In this document: positions 16,646 to 23,913 of the stretch, piece by piece
Layout of the letters: each line of letters begins with the position of its first letter
Numbering within the stretch: position 1 is the stretch's first letter
Origin: Fibrobacterota bacterium
GTDB lineage: Bacteria > Fibrobacterota > Chitinivibrionia > Chitinivibrionales > FEN-1185
Assembly: GCA_003165595.1 (NCBI GenBank)
Contig: PLWQ01000026.1
Span: 1 to 60,733 of the forward strand
DNA: 60,733 nt
Direction of reading: 5' to 3'
The notes under the pieces: model-generated
Told to the model about the DNA's origin: nothing
What the model saw: only the letters and a program-made list of their open reading frames with translations
Database searches by the model: none
Made by a program: the position numbers and the translations under genes

Positions 16646-17386
16646 TTACAAGCTTGCCTTTTTGACCGCCTTTACAATCCCGCGGAGTGAACCGTCAAAA
16701 GAAGGACGAAAATACTCCACCGTTAACCCTTCCATTGCGAAGATTTCGCCGTATTCTTTTGTATGTGATTTGTCGGTAATGATCGCCGTTCCATTCGGTT
16801 TCAAGACTCTCGCTATTCCCCTGCAGGCTTTCTGCCGTCCGTCTTTGGTAGGGATGTTGTGGATGCAAAGGTTGGAAAGAATCACGTCAAAGGTTTCATT
16901 GGGAAAGGACATGCTTCGCACATCCTCATTTTTCACCTCAACTTTTTCAAGGACGCCCTCAAGCTCGGCATTTCCCATGGTATTTTGATACGTATTGCCG
17001 TGCATGTCTTCCGAATTCCAAATATCAATGCCGATGCTCTTTCCCAGAGTCAATTTTTTAGCGGCGCCGATCATTAAAAGTCCCCGTCCGGTGCCGATAT
17101 CAAGGACTTTTTCAGTTCCTTTCCAATCAATCATGGAAATCATTGTGTCCCTGCGGTGCAGTTTGCCGAGCTTGACGTAATAAAGATATGAACCGCAAAC
17201 AAGAACCGCGAGCAAACCGCACAGCATAAGAACAAATGCCGCAATCTTCAGGCCCGGACCGGGAAAAGTGATTAAAGCAACGCCCCCGCCAAAACAAACT
17301 GCTCCCGCAAGACAAACAATGGTGACGCCGAAAGGCGAACCGTCAAAACCATAATCCGGTTTGGATTTTGGTACGCTCTTTGCCAT
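16646..17386 (-). CDS. Membrane-anchored class I SAM-dependent methyltransferase
   Basis: 246 residues. Two hydrophobic helices (about 20-42 and 47-70) precede a class I methyltransferase domain: motif I VLDIGTGRGLL (about 94-104), acidic motif II (IGIDIW), and motif IV-like FDVILSNLCIHNI. Similar anchored methyltransferases have unknown substrates. GGAGGG precedes the ATG. A TetR gene is transcribed in the opposite direction across a 400-bp gap. Confidence 0.8.
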   Translation of the reverse strand: MAKSVPKSKPDYGFDGSPFGVTIVCLAGAVCFGGGVALITFPGPGLKIAAFVLMLCGLLAVLVCGSYLYYVKLGKLHRRDTMISMIDWKGTEKVLDIGTGRGLLMIGAAKKLTLGKSIGIDIWNSEDMHGNTYQNTMGNAELEGVLEKVEVKNEDVRSMSFPNETFDVILSNLCIHNIPTKDGRQKACRGIARVLKPNGTAIITDKSHTKEYGEIFAMEGLTVEYFRPSFDGSLRGIVKAVKKASL

Positions 17387-17423
17387 GATTCCCTCCTGTT
17401 AATAGTTGATGATATGATATCTG

Positions 17424-17578
17424 TAGGGGGAACCACTCTGCGAGTGGATTCCCCCTGGCCTCAAGCCTCGCGCGGTTGAATATTGGATATTGGAGTTTGT
17501 CGCGCGAGTCTTGAGGCACACCCCCTCCTGCGAAGGATTTCGCACGATGTGGTTCGCTGGCGCTCGCCACGTGCGAAA
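17424..17578. repeat. Cluster of three inverted repeats
   Basis: Three successive hairpins: AGGGGGAA..CACTC / GAGTGG..TTCCCCCT (17424-17456); GCCTCAAGCCTCGCGCG (17458-17474) with CGCGCGAGTCTTGAGGC (17501-17517); and TTTCGCAC (17538-17545) with GTGCGAAA (17571-17578), which encloses an inner GTGG/CCAC stem. No coding potential is visible. Probably a small non-autonomous mobile element or structured leader. Confidence 0.5.
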
Positions 17579-17661
17579 CCCCTCGCAACGCACCCCGCAA
17601 TGGTAGTAAACACGGATTCAATTCTCCTTTTAGCTTCAGCCTCTTGTTTCGCAAACCCGTG

Positions 17662-17733
17662 GATAAGACACAATGCGTATCTTATATTTATTAATATACA
17701 CGTTCCGAATATAAAGTACAATATGTATCTTAT
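17662..17733. promoter_or_regulatory. Repeated operator-like sites between divergent genes
   Basis: A 16-bp direct repeat ACAATRYGTATCTTAT occurs at 17670-17685 and 17718-17733. The first copy also forms an inverted repeat ATAAGA / TCTTAT. The sites lie upstream of the plus-strand TetR gene and could serve it and the divergent methyltransferase. Confidence 0.4.
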
Positions 17734-17790
17734 TAGTCTTTCAAACAAATTGTATACTACTCGTTACATAAATACAGACCGAGGAGATGT

Positions 17791-18384
17791 ATGTCCATGA
17801 AGAATACACGAAAACGGGGAGAGACGCTGGTCGAGAGTATTCATGACGCGGCGGTGAAGCTCATACGGGAAGTCGGCTATGCCAATCTCACCTTTCAGCA
17901 GATTGCGAAGGCGGCAAAAACCAGCCGCAGTGTGTTGTACCGCCGGTGGGCAAACATGTTTGACTTGCTTATGGAAATAGTTGATGACAGATCTTCCAAT
18001 GTACTTGGCGGTCAATTGATCGACAGAATAGAAGATACCGGAACTTTACGGGGAGATCTGTTGCATCTGCTTACCCTCTACCAGAGTACCTACGCAGAAA
18101 TCGGGCCGGAAATTTTGAGCGCGGTTCTATTTGAAATAGGGCAAGGTAATAACAAAGTACCCGAAGCCGAAGTAGACGCAGCAGCAAAAAATATCCTGGT
18201 CATGAGAAAATTACTGAAGAATGCAAAGTCAAGAGGCGAGAAGATAAGAAGGGTCGGCGACATAACACTCACCCTGCCGTTTAACCTTATTCGTATGGAA
18301 AATCTTATGTATAAAAAGGTTGATTCGAAGCGGATTGCATTATTTGTCGATGAGATACTGATTCCTGTTTTTACAATGCAATAA
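17791..18384 (+). CDS. TetR/AcrR-family transcriptional regulator
   Basis: 197 residues; the helix-turn-helix is at about residues 15-60 (ANLTFQQIAKAAKTSRSVLYRRW) and the C-terminus is of the TetR_C type. GAGGAG precedes the ATG at 17791; a second ATG six bases later is possible. The methyltransferase gene is divergent from it and is the most likely target. Confidence 0.85.
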   Translation: MSMKNTRKRGETLVESIHDAAVKLIREVGYANLTFQQIAKAAKTSRSVLYRRWANMFDLLMEIVDDRSSNVLGGQLIDRIEDTGTLRGDLLHLLTLYQSTYAEIGPEILSAVLFEIGQGNNKVPEAEVDAAAKNILVMRKLLKNAKSRGEKIRRVGDITLTLPFNLIRMENLMYKKVDSKRIALFVDEILIPVFTMQ

Positions 18385-18775
18385 GCAAGCTTATCCCAAT
18401 TATTGTTGTCAGAGGCCTCATTGCGATTGGTTGCCGTTCCAGATGCTACGAATTATCTCCTTTCGCGCGCGCCTATAATTCATTCCGTCTTCAAATCGGG
18501 TTCCTGCCAATAGCAGCACGAGGGCAATACCACCTGAGTTCCCCTTTCCAATGGGGTGCGGCCGTTGTTGTTGGCCGCATTGGTGCGTGTTCTGAAAGTT
18601 GTATCAATAATACGAATAGCTGGAGATTGCAAAAGGCAATATAGCTATGCAAGAAGCCGGAACGGCGTAAAGATGTGTGTGTTCTAAAGAACACACAAAC
18701 TGCGTGTTCTGCTTGTTTTTAGGCTCCACTGGTGGTATGTTTGGGGTGTGCGGAAAAACGCAACGGAGCCCGGGA
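18385..18775. other. Intergenic region upstream of the TIGR02147 regulator
   Basis: 391 bp with no gene seen. It contains a hairpin TGCGGCC-N9-GGCCGCA at 18557-18579 without a T-run, and three copies of GYGTGTTCT described in the next entry. The regulator start follows GGAG at proper spacing. Confidence 0.4.
18585..18710. promoter_or_regulatory. GYGTGTTCT sites and perfect palindrome upstream of the TIGR02147 gene
   Basis: The 20-bp perfect palindrome GTGTGTTCTAAAGAACACAC is at 18677-18696. Its half-site recurs as GCGTGTTCT at 18585-18593 and 18702-18710. Three half-site occurrences within 126 bp immediately before a regulator gene suggest autoregulation. Confidence 0.5.
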
Positions 18776-19609
18776 ATGAACCAAATCCAAAAATCCATAT
18801 TCGCCTTCACCGATTACCGGGACTTCATACGGGACTATTTCTCCGCAAGGAAGAAGAGCAACCCCGCGTTTTCTCACCGGGTCTTTGCGCGCCAGGCAGG
18901 ATTCAAGACCTCCAATTTCATGCACCTGGTAATGGGCGGCAAGCGTAACCTCACCAAAGACAGCATGACGAAGATCGCGTTTGCCATGAAGCTCAAGAGG
19001 CGCGAATGGGACTATTTCGAGAACCTCGTGTTCTATTGCCAGTCGGAAACGGTCAAGGACCGGGAGCATTACCTCGCACGTCTCAATACGATACGCAAGG
19101 GAGCATTCTTCAAGCAGCTTGGCGGCGACCATTACGAGTACATTGCCAACTGGCTCAATCCGGTCGTGAGGGAGCTGGCGGGGATGTCCGGGAGTAACGT
19201 TGACGAAGGAAAACTTTCCGCAAGGATCGCGGCGCATGTCACGCCCGCCGAGGTGCGGAAATCGCTCGAGTTGCTCCTGCGCCTCGGCATGTTGTCGAGG
19301 ACCCCGGGAGGCGGCTACAAGCAAACCGACTCCCTGCTTTCCACGGGTCCGGGCATTACCGGCGTCGCGGCGGCGCGATACCACATCGGTACCATGGCCC
19401 TGGCTGCCGAGGCGATCGAACGGTTCAAACCGGAGGAACGCGAACTTGTGGGCCTCACGCTGGGCGTCGGCAAACAGACGTTCGAGCGCATACGGGAACG
19501 CATGTGGGAGTTTCGCCAGGAAATTCTGGCAATGGCCGACGACCCGTCCCCGGAGCAGGTGTATCAGCTGAGCATCCAGCTTTTTCCCATGACAAGAGGC
19601 AACAAATGA
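18776..19609 (+). CDS. TIGR02147 family regulator (DUF4423)
   Basis: 277 residues of the paralogous family first defined in Fibrobacter succinogenes. The N-terminal half (FTDYRDFIRDYF; FARQAGFKTSNFMHLVMGGKR) looks like a helix-turn-helix segment, followed by the DUF4423 helical region. Members are thought to be transcriptional regulators, but this is little tested. I chose the ATG at 18776, where the conserved domain begins and GGAG lies 7 nt upstream. It overlaps a small frame by ATGA and heads the propeller gene run. Confidence 0.85.
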   Translation: MNQIQKSIFAFTDYRDFIRDYFSARKKSNPAFSHRVFARQAGFKTSNFMHLVMGGKRNLTKDSMTKIAFAMKLKRREWDYFENLVFYCQSETVKDREHYLARLNTIRKGAFFKQLGGDHYEYIANWLNPVVRELAGMSGSNVDEGKLSARIAAHVTPAEVRKSLELLLRLGMLSRTPGGGYKQTDSLLSTGPGITGVAAARYHIGTMALAAEAIERFKPEERELVGLTLGVGKQTFERIRERMWEFRQEILAMADDPSPEQVYQLSIQLFPMTRGNK

Positions 19610-19740
19610 ACCTTGGTGCCTGTACAATGTCAACCTGCGATGCAATGCACGAGGAGACAGGCCCGGGTATCCGGGATTCCGAAGCGCGGGACGAGCGTGA
19701 TGCGGTGACCAACGATATATGGAAAATGTCCGCGAACTGA
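19606..19740 (+). CDS. Possible 44-residue small protein coupled to the regulator
   Basis: The ATG overlaps the regulator's TGA (ATGA), with GAGG six bases upstream, the usual arrangement for translational coupling. The peptide has an acidic, hydrophilic composition (ETGPGIRDSEARDERDAV) and no signal peptide. I do not recognise it. It fills the gap between the regulator and the secreted-protein genes. It may be real or a chance frame; conservation next to other TIGR02147 genes would decide. Confidence 0.4.
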   Translation: MNLGACTMSTCDAMHEETGPGIRDSEARDERDAVTNDIWKMSAN

Positions 19741-19773
19741 CGTAAGATTGTCTTGAAGCAGGAAGCTTTCGCC

Positions 19774-21297
19774 ATGAAAAAATCCACTCACCTGATCCTG
19801 GCCTTGTCCATGTTCGCATTGCTTGCGATCCAATGCAGCAAGCCGACATCGGTTGCAGGCGGCACGGACATCGGTAATCCGGGTCCAGGGGCCGTGGCGG
19901 GGTTGGTCGTTGATGCGCAGGGCAAGCCGCAGGCCGGCATCGCGGTGCAGCTGCTGCCGGCAGCCTATAATCCCGTAGCGGACACACAGGCATCCCTCCG
20001 CCATACCGACACCACCGACGACAGGGGCAAATTCGTCATCCGCGGCCTGTCCGCAGGCGTGTATACGTTCTCGTCTGTCAATGTTGCGGCCGGCACGGGA
20101 CTGCTCATCGACAGCGTAAGACTGGGCGATACGCAGGGTGTTATTCTGCAGACAGACACGCTGCGGCCCACGGTGTCGCTGCGGGTTACGATTCCGGACA
20201 GCCTGTTTTCGGCCAACAGTTATGTATTCTTGCCCGGAACGCAAATCCATGCCGCGGTTACCGCTCCCGGGAGTGTAGACCTGGGCATGGTTCCTCCGGA
20301 CGCGGGAAGGATCAGCTATTTCTCCGGCGCTGCCGATAGCGTGGTGGCGACCCAGGCGCAATTGATCGTGACAAAGGATACGATACCGTTTGAGGTAACA
20401 ACCGAGCTCATCACGTCGGTTGTTTCGGGGAAATCGCCTGTATTCACCGATGTGAGTGTCGACTCATTAGGAAACGTCTGGTGCGCCGCGGGCGCCGACG
20501 GCGCCTACAAATTCACCGGGACCCAATGGAACACAAACGTATTCCTTGATTCGATGAACCAACCGCTGTTGCTCTGCACCCATCTTACGGTAACGCCCTC
20601 AAATCAGGTGTGGGTTTGCGACAGCGCGACCGCGTGTTCGTACGACGGAAGTATCTGGCTGTTGCATCATTTTCCGAACCACAAAATTGCCGGCATGGCT
20701 TCGGACCCGGCCGGGAATGTCTGGTTTGCCGCGGGCGATTCGGTGTTCATGTGGGTGAACAGGCCGGGACCGGATTCATTTGTCGTGAAATTCCGCGGAT
20801 ACACCGGCATGGACAGGATCGCGGTCCAGCCCAACGGCGCGATGTGGTTCTCCTGCGACAGCGGACTTATCGAGTTTGGCGGAGACAGCGGCGTCCTGGT
20901 CCGCGCCGCGCTGCAGAGCCCGTCCGGACAGACACTCACGGCTCTCACGCCCGTTGGCCTTGACAAAAGTGGCGGACTCATCGTTGCATCCTTGCCGGGC
21001 ATAGAAGGCGCCTGGCGGTACGACGGGGTTTCCTGGACCGCTTTCGGTCCGGCCAACCAGGGGTTTGCACCCGATGGCGCGGCGGCGGACAAAAGCGGAG
21101 CGGTCTGGTGCTCCACCAAAAACGGCGAGTTCAGGGTACAGGGCGCCGATTGGCAGCGTTTCCCGCCGCAGGGATATCCGTCGACATGGCAGGGCAACGC
21201 AGTGGCAATCGGCAGGAACGGGGATGTCTGGTTTGCCGGCGTCGGCGGAGCAGTGCGTTTTGACGGAACATTGTGGACGGTTTACACACGGCAGTAA
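19774..21297 (+). CDS. Secreted propeller protein with carboxypeptidase-regulatory-like domain
   Basis: 507 residues. The signal peptide ends in LAIQC, a poor lipobox match but with Cys at the expected place, followed by the GGTDIGNP motif seen in Fibrobacterota lipoproteins. Residues about 35-110 form a carboxypeptidase-regulatory-like beta-sandwich (VAGLVVDAQGKPQAGI). The rest carries repeated DxxGNVWCAAG / NGDVWFAG units of two-component-regulator-propeller type. Unlike its neighbours it has no C-terminal sorting domain, which fits lipid anchoring. Start chosen at 19774 with AGGAAG upstream. Confidence 0.75.
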   Translation: MKKSTHLILALSMFALLAIQCSKPTSVAGGTDIGNPGPGAVAGLVVDAQGKPQAGIAVQLLPAAYNPVADTQASLRHTDTTDDRGKFVIRGLSAGVYTFSSVNVAAGTGLLIDSVRLGDTQGVILQTDTLRPTVSLRVTIPDSLFSANSYVFLPGTQIHAAVTAPGSVDLGMVPPDAGRISYFSGAADSVVATQAQLIVTKDTIPFEVTTELITSVVSGKSPVFTDVSVDSLGNVWCAAGADGAYKFTGTQWNTNVFLDSMNQPLLLCTHLTVTPSNQVWVCDSATACSYDGSIWLLHHFPNHKIAGMASDPAGNVWFAAGDSVFMWVNRPGPDSFVVKFRGYTGMDRIAVQPNGAMWFSCDSGLIEFGGDSGVLVRAALQSPSGQTLTALTPVGLDKSGGLIVASLPGIEGAWRYDGVSWTAFGPANQGFAPDGAAADKSGAVWCSTKNGEFRVQGADWQRFPPQGYPSTWQGNAVAIGRNGDVWFAGVGGAVRFDGTLWTVYTRQ

Positions 21298-21313
21298 CCT
21301 GAAAGAGGTTTTC

Positions 21314-22624
21314 ATGAAAGTCATCGTCCTGGTGTGCGCTCTTCTCTCGGGTGTTCTTTCGGCATATGCCGCCCCATCCGATTCGCTGGTCTGGGTCCAG
21401 CAGCAAAGCGGTGTGCACCTGAGCCTGTGGTCCGTGATGTTCGCCGACACCGTCCATGGCTGGGTATGCGGCGACACCGGCACGCTGCTCCGTACCTCGG
21501 ACGGCGGAGGGCACTGGCAAAAGGCAACCACGCTCGCCACTCGCCGGAGCGTCAATGCCGTCTTCTTTGCCGATCCGGCCGTAGGCTGGCTCGTCACCGA
21601 CACGGCACAGATTTACAAAAGCGTAGATAGCGGCGCCACCTGGATGCTGCAGTTTTTCCCTGCGCGGGCGTCTTTCGGGGATTGCCTGTTCTTCGACGAT
21701 TCCACCGGGTTCGCATCCGGCAGCGACATGAACGGGGCAAACATGTACAACGAGGGAATCCTGTACAAGACCGTCAACGGGGGCGCAACCTGGACCCTGG
21801 CCAAGTCGTACCTCATTTCCATCTGGAGCATTTCCTCGCTCGCCTTTGCCGACCGCAAGCACGGCTGGGCGCTTGGCGATTACGATCTACTCACAACCAC
21901 GGACGGCGGGCTTTCGTGGCAGACACCGGTCGCCTTCAGCGCGATCACGGATAGCGCGTTTGTCAAGACTTCCGGGTACATCAACAGGATCGTGTTCCAA
22001 GACACGCTCTCTGGCTTCGGCATCGGCAGATACGGGCACGTGATACGCACGCGCAACGGCGGAACAAGCTGGACCCTTGTTTACAAGACATCCTTGTGGA
22101 CCGAAGGTATCTCCTTTGCCGATCCCGCGCACGGCTTTATTGTAGGCCAAAACTGCGTGGTTTTGGCCTCGGCCGACAGCGGAGCGACATGGGACCCGGG
22201 CTATCCGCGCCCCGTGCGAGGCGTCGAGACACCGTGGTTCCGGGACGTTGTTTTCAAAAATCTGAATAACGGCTGGATCGTGGGAGACAGCGGCATAATT
22301 ATGAAGGGAAGTTTATACAAACCGTCAACCGGTATTGCGCCGGCCGCGCTTTCAGGAGAGACGCCCGACGTGATGAAGATTTCCGCAAACGCTCGCTCGA
22401 CAATCACCATTGTCTTTGCGGTACACGCACCCGGAACCGTTCGCATTGACGTATGTGACATGCGCGGCCGTACTGTGCTTAACCTGGCGGCCGGATTCAG
22501 GAACGCCGGGACATATGCCGAAACCTATTCGCTCAAGGGGCCGGTTCGAAGCGGCATGTATTACGTGACGGCGAGCGGAAGAAATCAATGTTCCACCGCA
22601 AAGACCGCCATAGTCCGTCAATAA
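21314..22624 (+). CDS. Secreted YCF48/BNR-repeat beta-propeller protein
   Basis: 436 residues: signal peptide (1-20), then repeats of the form TSDGGGHWQKA, KSVDSGATW and GWALGD typical of YCF48-like (photosystem II stability factor HCF136-like) propellers. A C-terminal sorting-type domain of about 80 residues follows (VRIDVCDMRGRTVLNL ... SGMYYVTA). The start at 21314 has AAAGAGG upstream and lies 16 bp after the previous stop, so co-transcription is likely. The binding partner is unknown. Confidence 0.8.
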   Translation: MKVIVLVCALLSGVLSAYAAPSDSLVWVQQQSGVHLSLWSVMFADTVHGWVCGDTGTLLRTSDGGGHWQKATTLATRRSVNAVFFADPAVGWLVTDTAQIYKSVDSGATWMLQFFPARASFGDCLFFDDSTGFASGSDMNGANMYNEGILYKTVNGGATWTLAKSYLISIWSISSLAFADRKHGWALGDYDLLTTTDGGLSWQTPVAFSAITDSAFVKTSGYINRIVFQDTLSGFGIGRYGHVIRTRNGGTSWTLVYKTSLWTEGISFADPAHGFIVGQNCVVLASADSGATWDPGYPRPVRGVETPWFRDVVFKNLNNGWIVGDSGIIMKGSLYKPSTGIAPAALSGETPDVMKISANARSTITIVFAVHAPGTVRIDVCDMRGRTVLNLAAGFRNAGTYAETYSLKGPVRSGMYYVTASGRNQCSTAKTAIVRQ

Positions 22625-22645
22625 GTGAGAAGGGACAGGTCACAT

Positions 22646-23866
22646 ATGAAAAAGATCCTGCCGGCCGCCCTGATTGTCGGATCGCTCTGCTTCGCGCCCA
22701 ATGCCCAATGGGTGCAAACCAACGGTCCGTCGAACCATACGGTTTTGTCCCTTGCCGTGAAGGACTCGATGCTCTTCGCGGGCACGTACAACGGCGCCTT
22801 TCTCTCGATTGACAATGGCGATCACTGGTCGGCAACCGGTTCCCTTCCGTTTCCAAGCAGCAGGGTGCTGTCTCTCGCCGTGTTGGGAAGCCTGGTCTTT
22901 GCCGGTACCGACGCTGGTATCTGCCGCTCATCGGACAACGGGGCAAGCTGGAACGCGATCGATTCGGGAATGCCCGATCAGCCACTCATCCATTCCTGTG
23001 CGGTTTTCGGCTCACAGGTGTTTGCCGGAACCCATTCCCACGGTGTTTTTCTCTCGAAAGACAGCGGCGCCACCTGGACCGCGGTCGATTCCGGAATGCC
23101 TGCCGCCACGTCGGTGTATTCTCTAACGGTAAGCGGCGGCCGGGTTGTTGCCGGAACGTGGGGCGCCGGCATATTTCTTCTGCCGGGCAGCCAATTCCAA
23201 TGGATCGCTTCGAACGCGGGGCTGTCCGGAAGCGTGACGTCCGGCTATGTCCTCTCTCTTGCGTCAAGCGGCACGAACGTTTGTGCCGGAATCGGCAGCG
23301 GCGCCTACGTGTCGGCGGACGGCGGCGTTCATTGGGCCGGATCGAACCCGTCCCAGATACAATCTGATGTCAACGGGCTTGCGGCAACGGGAAACGACGT
23401 CTTTGCCGCGACGTATTCCTCCGGCGTTTTTCATTCCACAGACAACGGCATTACCCTTACGGCGATCAGCGAGGGCCTGCCCCTTACCAACAGCCAGGGA
23501 CTATGCGTTGCCGTGAAGGGGCCGTATGTCTTCCTGGGATCGGGCAACACCGGCGTTTGGCGCCGGCCGCTTTCCGAGGTGTCCCCCGGAGGCGTCCGCA
23601 ATGAATTCCGGACAAAGGCCAAAACGGGCGAGCTCAGCTTTGGCAGCGACCACGTCCTCAGATACGAGCTTGGGAGCGAGTCCTTCGTATCGGTGACATT
23701 GCATGATGTCAAAGGCAGGGTACTGTGTGCCGTCATCAACAGAAAACAGGGTGCGGGCAGGTATTCATTGCCGCTCAATCTGGAGAATTTCCCTTCGGGG
23801 ACGTATGTGCTTGGATTCATTTCGGATGACTTCATCTCGCAGCGAAGAATTGTTGTTTGTCGATAA
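22646..23866 (+). CDS. Secreted BNR/WD40-like beta-propeller protein
   Basis: 406 residues: signal peptide (about 1-20), six to seven repeats such as LFAGTYNGAFLSIDNGDHW and VFAGTHSHGVFLSKDSGATW, and a C-terminal sorting-type domain (VSVTLHDVKGRVL ... SGTYVLGF). The repeat type is that of sialidase-like Asp-box propellers, but no sialidase catalytic set is seen. It lies 21 bp after its neighbour. The ATG at 22646 has AGGT upstream. Confidence 0.78.
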   Translation: MKKILPAALIVGSLCFAPNAQWVQTNGPSNHTVLSLAVKDSMLFAGTYNGAFLSIDNGDHWSATGSLPFPSSRVLSLAVLGSLVFAGTDAGICRSSDNGASWNAIDSGMPDQPLIHSCAVFGSQVFAGTHSHGVFLSKDSGATWTAVDSGMPAATSVYSLTVSGGRVVAGTWGAGIFLLPGSQFQWIASNAGLSGSVTSGYVLSLASSGTNVCAGIGSGAYVSADGGVHWAGSNPSQIQSDVNGLAATGNDVFAATYSSGVFHSTDNGITLTAISEGLPLTNSQGLCVAVKGPYVFLGSGNTGVWRRPLSEVSPGGVRNEFRTKAKTGELSFGSDHVLRYELGSESFVSVTLHDVKGRVLCAVINRKQGAGRYSLPLNLENFPSGTYVLGFISDDFISQRRIVVCR

Positions 23867-23913
23867 TCAAGAGCTCATGCATGTGACAGGTTATCCAAAA
23901 AAAAGAGGGATCT

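Noticed and set aside
18719-19993. 424-codon minus-strand frame over the TIGR02147 gene
   Set aside because: Composition-driven shadow rich in Arg, Pro and Cys; the plus-strand product matches a known family.
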